Part shown: piece by piece, positions 17,044 through 25,950 of the stretch
How positions within the stretch are numbered: the first letter of the stretch is position 1
How the letters are laid out: each line of letters opens with the position of its first letter
Assembly: GCF_014595885.1 (NCBI RefSeq)
Contig: NZ_JABUKC010000002.1
Coordinates: 124,001 to 188,000 of the forward strand
Direction of reading: 5' to 3'
DNA length: 64,000 nucleotides
Source: Microcella alkalica
Lineage (GTDB): Bacteria; Actinomycetota; Actinomycetes; Actinomycetales; Microbacteriaceae
Notes under the pieces: generated by a model
Database searches by the model: none
Told to the model about the DNA's origin: nothing
The model's input: only the letters and a program-made list of their open reading frames with translations
Position numbers and translations under genes: made by a program

Positions 17044-19397
17044 GCGCGCCGCGCTCGACCGGGCCGCGCGGGGGCAGCTCCGCGCGGTCGCGGCCGGCCG
17101 TCCGACGCGCCCCTCGACCGGTGGCGCGCCCCGCCGTGCTCGCCTCGGCCATCGCGATGACCCTCGCCTCCTGGGCGATCGTGGCCGTCGCGCTCTGGCC
17201 GATCTACCGAGCGCTACCGTTCGTGGTGCTCGCGGCGATCGCGATCTCGGTCGGAACGGCGGTCGCCACCGCCGGGGCGCTCCTGCGCTGGGCCGGGTGG
17301 GGTGTCCTGCTGGCGACGGTCGCGGTCTTCACGATCCTCGGCGTGCCCCTCGCGGTGCCCGCGCGCACGGTCTACGGCGTGCTGCCGGAACCGGCCGGGC
17401 TGCTCGAGCTCGCCGCGGGCGTCGTGCTCGGCTGGCGCCAGCTGCTCACGATCGAGCTGCCGGTGGGCTCGTACGAGTCGCTCCTCGTGCCCGCGTTCGT
17501 GCTGCTGCTCGCGGGGCCCGTCATCACCCTGTCGATCGCCGTGCGCACGGCCCGACCCGCGCTCGCCGCGGCCGTGCCCGCGCTCGCGTTCCTGCTCGCG
17601 ATCGCGCTCGGCCGCGACGATCGGCCGCTGCCGCTGGGCAGCGCCGCCGTGCTCGCGGTCGTGCTCATGCTGTGGATGGCCGCGCTGCGCCGGCACCGCC
17701 GCACCGATCTGTTGCGCGCCGGGGGGCCGTCGAACCCGCAGGACGCCCGGGCCGCCGTCGTGCGGGCCTTCGCCTCGGCGGTCGTCCTGCTCCTCATCGC
17801 CGTGGGGGGCGGCATCGCGGCCGCGCTCGCGGCACCGCTGCCCGACGAGCGGGTCGTGCTGCGCTCGCTCGTGGAGCGCCCCTTCGATCCTCGTGAGCTG
17901 CCGAGCCCGCTGTCGGGCTACCGCGCGGCCTTCGATCCCGCCGTCGCAGATTCTCCGGCGCTGCGCGTCGCGGGTGCCCCGGAGGGCGCTCGGATCCGGG
18001 TCGCGACGCTCGACAGCTATGACGGGGTCGTCTTCGCCGTCGGCAGCGACGAGGTCGCGGCCGCCTCGGGTCGATTCGTGCGCATCCCCACCGAGCGCGA
18101 CGTCGACGTCCCGGGGGAGCGGCTCGACATCGAGATCGAGGTGCTGCGCTCGCTCGGCTCCTGGCTGCCGACCGTCGGAGTCTTCCGCGGCGTCCGATTC
18201 CTCGGCGACGACGCGGCCGACGTGCGCGACCGGGTGCGCCTCAACACGACCACCGGCACCGCCGCCCTCCTCGGCGGCACGCCGGCCGGCACCGCCTACG
18301 TGCTCGATGCGGTCGTGGCCGAGGAGGCGCCGCTCGATCTGGCCCGCTCGGCGCCCGGCGCGAGCGCCGTGCCCGGCATCGCCGCCGTTCCCGACGAGCT
18401 GCGGGCCTGGCTCGAGGGCGTCACCGCGGGCATCGACGGGGCCGGCCCTCGACTGGATGCTGCGCTCGAGGCGATCCGCGAGCAGGGCTACATCTCCCAC
18501 GGCGTCGACCCCGACGAGCCCGCGAGTCGCTCCGGGCACTCCCTCGACCGTCTCGCCGAGCTCATCACGCGGCGTCCGATGGTCGGCGACGCCGAGCAGT
18601 ACGCGGTGCTCGCCGCACTCGTGGCGCGCGAGCTCGGCTTTCCCTCGCGCGTCGTGCTCGGCTACGGGCCCCTCGAGGGCCGCAGCGCCACCCTCCGCGC
18701 CGATGCCCTGACGGCCTGGATTGAGGTCGACGTCCTCGAGAGGGGGTGGACGCCGGTCGACGTCGTGCCACCCGAGCGCGAGATCCCGCCGCAGGAGCCG
18801 CAGGAGCCGGTGCCGGTCTCGCGGCCGCAGAACGCCGTGCAGCCCCCCGTCGAGCCTCCGCCGCCCGCCGACGAGCAGGCGCCCCCCGCGACCGAGCCCA
18901 CGGAGCGGCCCGCTGCCGATCCGATCCTGGAGCTCCTGCTGGCGATCGCGCGCATCGCCGCGATCGTGCTCGCGGCCCTCGCGCTCCTCGCGGCGCCCTT
19001 CGTCGGGGTCGTGGCGGCGAAGGCGGGGCGCCGGCGGCGTCGACGCCGCGCGGCCGACCCGACCCTGCGCATCCTCGGCGGATGGCGGGAGCTCACCGAC
19101 GCCGCCGTCGACCACGGCGTCGACCTGCCCGCGGGCGCCACGCGGCGCGAGGTCGCCGTGCTCGTCGGTCAGCCGCAGGCTGGCGTGCTCGCGCGCGTCG
19201 CCGACCGCGTCGACTACGCGCCCGAGCCGCCCGAGCCCGGCGAGGCCGACCGCGTCTGGAGCGCCGTCGACGCAGTGCGTGCGGGGCTGGATGCCCGGGC
19301 CGGCCGCCGCGAGCGGTGGCGCGCCGCGCTCTCCTTGCGTTCGCTGCGCGGGTATCGTGGCCGCTCGAAGGGCCAGCGAGGGAGGCGAGCACCGTGA
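17040..19397 (+). CDS. transglutaminase-fold membrane protein with degenerate catalytic triad
   Basis: A 785-residue TgpA-like protein: about seven N-terminal membrane helices (residues 35-275), an extracytoplasmic transglutaminase-like core (about 290-590), a Pro-rich linker, one more helix (about 630-660) and a cytoplasmic tail. In the core, the place of the catalytic Cys (normally G-x-C-E-x-Y-A) reads GDAEQYAVL, giving Ala518; the place of the catalytic His reads LTAWIEV, giving Thr558; only Asp574 remains. It is therefore probably not an active transglutaminase and may be a binding or scaffold protein. The GTG at 17040 overlaps the DUF58 stop as GTGA; another GTG lies one codon earlier. 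The MoxR, DUF58, transglutaminase order is a known actinobacterial set. Confidence 0.86.
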   Translation: MSAPRSTGPRGGSSARSRPAVRRAPRPVARPAVLASAIAMTLASWAIVAVALWPIYRALPFVVLAAIAISVGTAVATAGALLRWAGWGVLLATVAVFTILGVPLAVPARTVYGVLPEPAGLLELAAGVVLGWRQLLTIELPVGSYESLLVPAFVLLLAGPVITLSIAVRTARPALAAAVPALAFLLAIALGRDDRPLPLGSAAVLAVVLMLWMAALRRHRRTDLLRAGGPSNPQDARAAVVRAFASAVVLLLIAVGGGIAAALAAPLPDERVVLRSLVERPFDPRELPSPLSGYRAAFDPAVADSPALRVAGAPEGARIRVATLDSYDGVVFAVGSDEVAAASGRFVRIPTERDVDVPGERLDIEIEVLRSLGSWLPTVGVFRGVRFLGDDAADVRDRVRLNTTTGTAALLGGTPAGTAYVLDAVVAEEAPLDLARSAPGASAVPGIAAVPDELRAWLEGVTAGIDGAGPRLDAALEAIREQGYISHGVDPDEPASRSGHSLDRLAELITRRPMVGDAEQYAVLAALVARELGFPSRVVLGYGPLEGRSATLRADALTAWIEVDVLERGWTPVDVVPPEREIPPQEPQEPVPVSRPQNAVQPPVEPPPPADEQAPPATEPTERPAADPILELLLAIARIAAIVLAALALLAAPFVGVVAAKAGRRRRRRRAADPTLRILGGWRELTDAAVDHGVDLPAGATRREVAVLVGQPQAGVLARVADRVDYAPEPPEPGEADRVWSAVDAVRAGLDARAGRRERWRAALSLRSLRGYRGRSKGQRGRRAP

Positions 19398-20392
19398 TCT
19401 GCCAGCACTGCGGTGCCGCGCTGCCGCCGATCGCGATGTTCTGCGGAGAGTGCGGCCGCTCGGTCGCCGCGCGCTCGCCGATCGTCCCGCCCGTGCCGCT
19501 CACGTCGGCCGCGATGCCCTTCTCCGCGAGCGAGCCGCTCTCGATCACCCCGGCGAGCCCGCCCGCCCCGGACGAGCCTCCGCTCGCGAGCCCCGGGGCG
19601 CCGTCGGCGGTGGCGGATGCTCCGCTCACGCCGCCCGCCCCGCCCCTCTCTCTGCCCCCGGTCGTCCCGGTGCGGCCGGTCGTGCCGCTCGCGCCGACGC
19701 CGGTGACCCCGCCGAGTCCGCCCTCCACCGAGAGTGCGGGGGATTCCGCGCCGCACGATGGAGCGGCGCACTGCGCCCGCTGCGGCGCCGCTGCGGAGCC
19801 GGGCGACGTGTTCTGCGGCACGTGCGGAGAACGGCTGCCCTCGCCGGCCCCGCTGCCGTCGGTCTCCGCGGCGCCGACGCCGACCCCGGTGGCCGAGCGA
19901 CCGGTGCCGACCCCGGCGAGCCCGCCCCAGCCGTGGGTCTCGCCGCCGTCGCCGGCGAGCGCGGTCGCTCCTGTCGCTCCCGTCGCTCCGCCCGTGCCGC
20001 ACGCCGTGGAGTCGACGCTCGATCCCGACACCGAGAACACCCGCCTGGTGCCGCGCGGCACGACGGGCGCCCGTTTCGTGCTGCAGTTCTCCACCGGCGA
20101 GAGCTACACGGTGCTCGGCTCGGGCATCATCGGCCGCAATCCCACGCCCGAACCGGGCGAGGCGATCGACCACATCGTGACGATCGTCGATCCGGGCCGC
20201 TCGGTGTCGAAGTCGCATCTGGAGTTCGGTCAGGACAACGGCGTGTTCTGGGTGAGCGATCGGCACTCCGGCAACGGCTCGGTGATCCGCGAACCGGGCT
20301 CCGAGCCCCGCTACTGCGAGCCCGGCCGCCGCTATCGCGTGGTCCGCGGCACGCGCATCGACATCGGCGAGCAGTTCGTCGTCGTCAGCTGA
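19394..20392 (+). CDS. double zinc-ribbon protein with C-terminal FHA domain
   Basis: A 332-residue soluble protein. Two four-Cys zinc ribbons are visible: C3, C6, C17, C20 and C127, C130, C141, C144. Between and after them lie long Pro/Ala/Val-rich linkers. The last 115 residues form an FHA domain with IIGRNP, SVSKSHLEF and SGNGSVI; the usual SNGT turn is NGS here. It follows the transglutaminase-like gene with a GTGA overlap and a GGGAGG ribosome site. A threonine in the ENTRLVPRG segment just before the FHA domain is a plausible phosphosite. It probably links kinase signalling to the ATPase encoded next, since T7SS EccC/EssC systems also use FHA modules. That link is inference. Confidence 0.84.
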   Translation: MICQHCGAALPPIAMFCGECGRSVAARSPIVPPVPLTSAAMPFSASEPLSITPASPPAPDEPPLASPGAPSAVADAPLTPPAPPLSLPPVVPVRPVVPLAPTPVTPPSPPSTESAGDSAPHDGAAHCARCGAAAEPGDVFCGTCGERLPSPAPLPSVSAAPTPTPVAERPVPTPASPPQPWVSPPSPASAVAPVAPVAPPVPHAVESTLDPDTENTRLVPRGTTGARFVLQFSTGESYTVLGSGIIGRNPTPEPGEAIDHIVTIVDPGRSVSKSHLEFGQDNGVFWVSDRHSGNGSVIREPGSEPRYCEPGRRYRVVRGTRIDIGEQFVVVS

Positions 20393-20486
20393 CGACCGCT
20401 CCTCCCCAGCCCGCCTCCTCTCGGGCGGATGCCCGAACCGCCCGTCCGCGCCGCTGCCCACCGCCGCGACCCGCTTCACTGCCGGC

Positions 20487-23291
20487 ATGCATCGCCTGCC
20501 GCCTCTGCCGAGCCTCCCGGCCCCGCCGCCGCGCACGCCGTTCCCCGTGATCGCGGTCGTCGCTCCGGCGGTGGGGGCGGTCGTCGTCTCGCTCGTCACG
20601 GGCTCGCTCTTCGTGCTCGTCTTCGCGGCGCTCAGCCCGATCATCGCGATCGCGACGTCGCTGGATGCCCGACGCGCCGCCCGCCGCCACCGACGCGACG
20701 AGGCGGCCCGCTTCGATCGCGACTGCGCGTCGTGGCTGGCCCGAGTGCCCGAGCTCCACGCCGCCGAGCGCGCCAGGGCCGACGCCGAGCATCCGCCGGC
20801 CCGGGTGCTCGCCGCCGCGGCCGCGCCGCCCGACCCGGCCTCGCCCGTGCGCATCGGCACCGCGGCGGCGCCGAGCGGCACGCTGCCCGAGGCTGCGGAG
20901 CCGCCCGGTGACGGGCCCGAGCACGCGCGGCTACGCGAGCTCGTGACCTCGGCGCGCCTGCATCCCGCGCTTCCTGTGCTCATCGATCCCGGTCGCGTCG
21001 CGGTGCTCGGGCGCGGCGTCGTCGCCGAGTCGGTCGCGCGCGCGCTCGAGCTGCACCCCGGCTGCGCGGTGCTGCGCTCCCGGGCCGCGATCGCCCCGGA
21101 CGAGACGCCGATCGCCGAGATCGTCATCGAGTCGGCGACGCGCGCGCGACTGCGCACGCCCGACGGCGTGGAGCGGAGCATCCGGCCCGAGGGCCTCTCC
21201 CGCCGCGAGCGCGACCGCGCCCACGCTCGCCGCGCACGACCGGGCGCCCGCCTCCCCGAGTCGGTGCCGTGGTCGGCGCTCGCGGCCGCCGCAGCGGCGG
21301 AGGGCCGACCGATCGCGCCGGGCGCGATCGGCGTCGCCGCATCGGGGGAGGCTGCGCTGGATCTGCTCGGGGAGTCGCCGCACGCGCTGATCGGCGGTAC
21401 GACGGGCAGCGGCAAGAGCGAGCTGCTGCGCACGCTCGCGCTCTCCTGGGCGGTGGGAGCGACGCCGCAGGCGCGGTCGATCCTGCTCGTCGACTTCAAG
21501 GGCGGTTCCGCCTTCGCCGAGCTCGCCGGCCTGCCGCACGTCGTCGGCCTCATCACCGACCTCGACGCCCGCGCCGCGGGGCGCGCACTGCGCAGCCTCC
21601 GGGCCGAGCTGCGCCGACGCGAGTCGCTGCTGCTCGAGCATCGCGCGCGCGACATCCGCGAGCTCGCCGAGGGCGTACTCGCGCGGCTGCTCGTGCTCGT
21701 CGACGAGTACGCCGCGCTCGTCGAGGCATTTCCGGAGCTGCAGCCGCTCTTCGCCGATCTGGCCGCGCGGGGTCGCTCGCTCGGCATCCATCTGGTGCTG
21801 TGCACGCAACGTCCGGCGGGCGTCGTGCGCGACGCGGTCGCGGCCAACTGCGGCATCCGCGTCGCCTTCCGCCTGACCTCGCCCTCTGACGCGGCGGGTC
21901 TGCTGGCCGAGACCCCGCCCTCGCCCGACGCCCCGCCGGGCCGCGCGGTCATCTCCGTGGCCGGCCGAGTGGACACCGTGCAGGTGGCGACGATCGACGA
22001 GCGCGACGCGATGGCCGTCGCCGCGCGCTGGGCGGCCGCCCCCCGCGCCGACCGGCCCTGGCTGCCGCCGCTGCCGAGCGCGCTCACGACGTCCGAGCTC
22101 ACCACCCTGCCCGCGTCCGGGCTCGGGGCGACGCACACCGCTGAGCCGCACGCGACCTCATCCCCCTTCGCCCCGTCGATCGATGGCCCGGATGCCCCGC
22201 TCACGGTGCCCTTCGGCATGCTCGACGACCCCGACCGTCAGCGGCGAGCGCTCGCCGCGTGGAGCCCGCGCCGCGATGGCTCGCTGCTCGTGGCCGGCGC
22301 GCACGGCAGCGGCGTCGAGCTCGCCCTGGCGGCCCTCGCCGAGGGGGCGCTCGAGCACGGCGCGCGCGTCGAGGTGCTGCCCGCGACCCTCGCCGACGCC
22401 CTCGGAGCGATCGGCGAGCTGCGCGACGCCCTCGACACCGCGGCCAGCCACCGCGCGGGGGCGCCCTCGACTCCGGTCGTCGTCATCGCCCCGGCCCTCG
22501 ACGCGCTCGTCGCCGAGGCGGGGGATGCTGCGCTCGACCTCCTCGACGCCCTCGACGCGCTCATCCGGAGGGTCCGCCGCGACGGCGGAGGGCTCGTCGC
22601 GAGCGCGGAGTCGGTGCTGCGGGCGCGCTCCGGCATCGTCGGCCGCTTCGACTCGATCCTGCTGCTGCGCGTCACCTCGCTCGACGACCACCGCGCCGCC
22701 GGGGGCGACCCGACCGACTTCGATCCGGATGCTGCTCCCGGTCGCGGGCGCTGGCAGGGCGCCGAGGTCCAGGTCGCCCGCGCCCGCGGCCCGCTGCCGA
22801 CGCCGCGCCGCCCGCTCGTCGAGCCCTGGCGGCCCGCGGCGGGGGAGTGCGTCGCTGTGGTCTCGCGGCAGCCCTCCCGCACGGCTCGCGCCCTCGCGGG
22901 GTTCGGGTGGCGCACCTCGCTCGACCCTGCCGCGCTCGACGCGCGCGACGCGACCGAACCGCACGCTCAGCGCGCCGCGTCCGCTCCCGCCGCCGGGGCG
23001 ACTCCCCGTCCGGGCGCCGACATCGCGGCGCCCCGAGCGGTCGTCGCCGACGCGGAGACCTGGCAGGCGAACTGGGCGGCGCTCGCGCGCGTGCGCCGCG
23101 ACGGCACGATCGTGCTCGTCGACGCGAGCGCCTCCGAGGCACGCGCGGTGCTCGGGCCGTCGATGCGGATCCCGCTGCGCGGCGACGACCCGGAGGAGAT
23201 CGTCGTGCTCGCCGCGGGAGAGACGCCGAAGCGGGCCCGCTGGAGCGGACCCGCTTCGGAGGATCGGCCGGAACGTCGACGCAGCGGTTGA
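20487..23291 (+). CDS. FtsK/SpoIIIE (EccC-like) membrane ATPase
   Basis: A 934-residue protein with two N-terminal membrane helices (about residues 15-60) like EccC. The first ATPase domain is complete: Walker A GGTTGSGKSELL near residue 302, Walker B LLVLVDEYAAL near 400, and the TQRP arginine/sensor stretch. A second domain near residue 600 keeps LLVAGAHGSGVELA but lacks the P-loop Lys, and a third near 790 (VAVVSRQPSRTARA) is more degenerate. This is the layout of type VII secretion motor ATPases, where later domains bind substrates. No WXG100 protein, EccB, EccD or MycP is encoded nearby. It is the last gene of the block; its job in moving the cluster's surface protein is inferred. Confidence 0.85.
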   Translation: MHRLPPLPSLPAPPPRTPFPVIAVVAPAVGAVVVSLVTGSLFVLVFAALSPIIAIATSLDARRAARRHRRDEAARFDRDCASWLARVPELHAAERARADAEHPPARVLAAAAAPPDPASPVRIGTAAAPSGTLPEAAEPPGDGPEHARLRELVTSARLHPALPVLIDPGRVAVLGRGVVAESVARALELHPGCAVLRSRAAIAPDETPIAEIVIESATRARLRTPDGVERSIRPEGLSRRERDRAHARRARPGARLPESVPWSALAAAAAAEGRPIAPGAIGVAASGEAALDLLGESPHALIGGTTGSGKSELLRTLALSWAVGATPQARSILLVDFKGGSAFAELAGLPHVVGLITDLDARAAGRALRSLRAELRRRESLLLEHRARDIRELAEGVLARLLVLVDEYAALVEAFPELQPLFADLAARGRSLGIHLVLCTQRPAGVVRDAVAANCGIRVAFRLTSPSDAAGLLAETPPSPDAPPGRAVISVAGRVDTVQVATIDERDAMAVAARWAAAPRADRPWLPPLPSALTTSELTTLPASGLGATHTAEPHATSSPFAPSIDGPDAPLTVPFGMLDDPDRQRRALAAWSPRRDGSLLVAGAHGSGVELALAALAEGALEHGARVEVLPATLADALGAIGELRDALDTAASHRAGAPSTPVVVIAPALDALVAEAGDAALDLLDALDALIRRVRRDGGGLVASAESVLRARSGIVGRFDSILLLRVTSLDDHRAAGGDPTDFDPDAAPGRGRWQGAEVQVARARGPLPTPRRPLVEPWRPAAGECVAVVSRQPSRTARALAGFGWRTSLDPAALDARDATEPHAQRAASAPAAGATPRPGADIAAPRAVVADAETWQANWAALARVRRDGTIVLVDASASEARAVLGPSMRIPLRGDDPEEIVVLAAGETPKRARWSGPASEDRPERRRSG

Positions 23292-23321
23292 GACGTCGGC
23301 GGGCGGTGCGCCCGGGTGACG

Positions 23322-24437
23322 TCAGGCGAGCGCGGTTGCGAGCTCGACCGACGCGAGCCCGTGCGCCGTGCCCACCGCCTCGTTCGTCACGTGCCCGTCG
23401 TGCGTGTTGAGGCCGAGCGCGAGCGAGGCGTCGCCGCGCAGGGCGTCGCGCCAGCCGCGGTTCGCAATCGCCCGCACGTACGGCATCGTCGCGTTCGTGA
23501 GCGCGTGCGTCGACGTCGACGGCACGGCGCCCGGCATGTTGGCCACGCAGTAGAAGATGCTGTCGTGCACGCGGAAGGTCGGCTCGGCGTGCGTGGTCGG
23601 GCGCGAGTCGGCGAAGCAGCCGCCCTGGTCGACGGCGATGTCGACGAGCACGCTGCCCGGCTTCATGCGCGAGACCAGCTCGTTGCTGACCAGCTTCGGG
23701 GCCTTCGCGCCCGGGATGAGCACCGAGCCGATGAGCAGGTCGGCCTGCACGGCAGCGCGCTCGATCTCGTAGCCGTTCGAGGCGATCGTCTTCACGCGGC
23801 CCGCGTAGAGCGCATCGAGCTCACGCAGACGCTGGATGTTCGTGTCGAGCACGGTCACGTCAGCGCCCAGGCCGACCGCCATCGCGACCGCGTTGGTGCC
23901 CGCGACACCGCCGCCGAGCACCACGACGTTCGCCGGGTGGGTGCCGGGCACACCCGGCACGAGCAGGCCAGGGCCGCCGTTCGGGCGCATCATCGCGTTC
24001 GCGCCGACGATCGGGGCCAGCCGGCCGGCGACCTCGCTCATCGGGGCCAGCAGCGGCAGCGCGCGCGAGGGCAGCTGCACCGTCTCGTACGCGATCGCGG
24101 TGACCTTCGACTCGAGCAGCGCGTGCGTGAGCTCCTTCTCGGCAGCGAGGTGCAGGTAGGTGAACATCACCATGCCGGGGCGGAAGTGCCCGTACTCCGA
24201 GACGATCGGCTCCTTGACCTTCAGCAGCAGCTCGGCCTCGCCCCACACCGTCGCGGCGTCGTCGACGATGCGCGCACCCTGGGCGGCGTAGGCCTCGTCG
24301 GTGATCGACGAGCCGAGACCGGCGCCGGCCTGCACGATGACCTCGTGCCCGTTCGCGACGAGGTCGTGCACCCCCGCGGGGGTGATCGCCACCCGGTACT
24401 CGTTGTTCTTGACCTCTGCGGGAACCGCGATTCTCAT
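23322..24437 (-). CDS. ald: alanine dehydrogenase
   Basis: A 371-residue NAD-dependent L-alanine dehydrogenase of standard length, which reversibly deaminates alanine to pyruvate and ammonia. The N-terminal signature EVKNNEYRVAITPAGV, the substrate Lys/His region, the nucleotide fold VVLGGGVAGTNAVAMA and the DIAVDQGGCFADS stretch are all seen. The ATG at 24437 has an AGGAG ribosome site 7 bases upstream. It diverges from the polyamine importer; a GGATTCC element overlaps the expected -35 region of its TACGCT promoter (24501-24506 minus strand). Pyruvate made here could accept amino groups in the polyamine transaminase reaction, and ald genes are often Lrp controlled. Confidence 0.96.
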   Translation of the reverse strand: MRIAVPAEVKNNEYRVAITPAGVHDLVANGHEVIVQAGAGLGSSITDEAYAAQGARIVDDAATVWGEAELLLKVKEPIVSEYGHFRPGMVMFTYLHLAAEKELTHALLESKVTAIAYETVQLPSRALPLLAPMSEVAGRLAPIVGANAMMRPNGGPGLLVPGVPGTHPANVVVLGGGVAGTNAVAMAVGLGADVTVLDTNIQRLRELDALYAGRVKTIASNGYEIERAAVQADLLIGSVLIPGAKAPKLVSNELVSRMKPGSVLVDIAVDQGGCFADSRPTTHAEPTFRVHDSIFYCVANMPGAVPSTSTHALTNATMPYVRAIANRGWRDALRGDASLALGLNTHDGHVTNEAVGTAHGLASVELATALA

Positions 24438-24500
24438 GTTCTGACTCCTGTGTGGGCGAACGCGCCAAGCGGAGCCGACGCTCCCGTGCGCTGCGGGATC

Positions 24501-24589
24501 AGCGTAGCGCTCTTCCGCAATGGATTCCGCACCGTTTTTCGCCGAAAGGTGCTGATTTCGTGAAGATTGTGTTTCAGAATGGATGAATC
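24501..24589. promoter_or_regulatory. divergent ald / polyamine importer control region with GGATTCC elements
   Basis: This unusually AT-rich stretch holds GGATTCC at 24522-24528 and GAATC at 24585-24589, matching the elements in the lrp/dehydrogenase region. A minus-strand TACGCT at 24501-24506 is the likely ald -10 box, which places GGATTCC over its -35 region. A CAGTAT at about 24624 is a possible -10 for the importer. Confidence 0.45.
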
Positions 24590-24691
24590 GGGCCGCACAG
24601 GGTGCGGTGACCCGGGCGGTGTGTCAGTATCAACGCACCGTCACCCCTGTCAGGACACCGTCGTACCTCACACCGCGTAAGGAGCAGCGCC

Positions 24692-25897
24692 ATGCACCGT
24701 CCGCTTCCCGAAGACCCGATGATCCGCAGCCTCATCGCGCAGGCCAAGCGGGCCCAGCTGAGCCGCCGTGCGATGCTCGCCGGCACGGGCGCCGGCGCGA
24801 CCGCCCTCGCGCTCGCGGCCTGCGCGACGGGTGCCGAGGAGCTCACCCCCGCTGAGGATGTCAGCGACACCGACAAGACGCTGAACTGGGCGAACTGGCC
24901 GTTCTACATCGACGAGGACGAGGAGGGCGGCTACCCGACCCTCGAGCGCTTCCAGGAGCAGACCGGCATCGAGGTGACCTACCTCATCGACGTCGACGAC
25001 AACAACTCCTACTTCGCCAAGGTGCGCGACCAGCTCGCGCTCGGCCAGGACATCGGTGCCGACACCGTCTGCCTCACCGACTGGATGGTCAACCGCTGGA
25101 TCCAGCTCGGCTACACGCAGGAGCTCAACAAGGACAACATCCCCAACGCCGCCAACCTCGTCGAGAGCCTGCAGAACCCGGCCTTCGACCCGGGCCGCGT
25201 GCACTCCCTGCCTTGGCAGGGCGGCTTCGCCGGCATCGCCTACAACGTCGAGGAGACCGGCGAGGTGCGCTCGGTGAGCGACCTGTGGCGCGCCGACCTG
25301 AAGGGCCGCGTGGGCGTGCTCTCCGAGATGCGCGACACGATCGGCGTCATCATGCTCGAGAACGGCGTCGACATCTCCGGCGACTTCTCGGCCGACGAGT
25401 TCAACGCCGCGCTCGACATCTTCCGCGAGCAGGTCGAGTCCGGGCAGATCCGCAACGTGCGCGGCAACGCCTACACGGAGGACCTGGTCAACGGCGACAC
25501 TCTCGCCGCGATCTGCTGGTCGGGCGACATCACGCTGCTGAACTTCGAGGCCGGCTACGAGAAGTGGAAGTTCGTCCTCCCCGAGGGAGGCGCGACGCTC
25601 TGGAACGACAACTTCCTCATCCCGATCGGCTCGCCGCGCAAGACGAACGCTGAGACGCTCATCAACTACTACTACGAGCCCGAGGTCGCGGCTGAGGTCG
25701 CCGCGTGGGTGAACTACATCACCCCCGTCGAGGGCGCCTACGAGGCCGCGCTCGAGATCGACCCCGAGCTCGCCGAGAACCAGCTCATCTTCCCCAACGC
25801 CGAGACCCTCGCGCAGGCGAAGATCTTCCGCGGCCTCTCGGCCCAGGAGGAGAACGAGTTCCAGTCGGCGTTCCAGAGCATCCTGCTCGGCTCGTAG
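24692..25897 (+). CDS. polyamine (spermidine/putrescine) ABC transporter substrate-binding lipoprotein
   Basis: A 401-residue extracytoplasmic solute-binding protein of the PotD/PotF type. The N-terminus carries LSRRAMLAG, a Tat-like twin arginine, followed by a hydrophobic stretch ending in the lipobox ALAAC, so it is probably a Tat-exported lipoprotein. The mature part begins with LNWANWPFYID, typical of PotD, and an acidic ligand region (DVDDNNSYF) follows. The ATG at 24692 has TAAGGAG 8 bases upstream. It heads a four-gene import operon with an ATPase and two permeases, and lies between ald and the asparaginase/GABA transaminase genes. Polyamine specificity rests on family resemblance and on the surrounding putrescine catabolic genes. 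Confidence 0.93.
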   Translation: MHRPLPEDPMIRSLIAQAKRAQLSRRAMLAGTGAGATALALAACATGAEELTPAEDVSDTDKTLNWANWPFYIDEDEEGGYPTLERFQEQTGIEVTYLIDVDDNNSYFAKVRDQLALGQDIGADTVCLTDWMVNRWIQLGYTQELNKDNIPNAANLVESLQNPAFDPGRVHSLPWQGGFAGIAYNVEETGEVRSVSDLWRADLKGRVGVLSEMRDTIGVIMLENGVDISGDFSADEFNAALDIFREQVESGQIRNVRGNAYTEDLVNGDTLAAICWSGDITLLNFEAGYEKWKFVLPEGGATLWNDNFLIPIGSPRKTNAETLINYYYEPEVAAEVAAWVNYITPVEGAYEAALEIDPELAENQLIFPNAETLAQAKIFRGLSAQEENEFQSAFQSILLGS

Positions 25898-25950
25898 TCG
25901 ACGGCTCGTCCGTCTCCCCACCCCTCATCACCCGAAGGAGCACCACCGAG

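Noticed and set aside
23230-23260. GCGGGCCCGCT/AGCGGACCCGC near the end of the FtsK-like gene as a terminator
   Set aside because: It is inside the coding sequence and imperfect; better explained by codon content.
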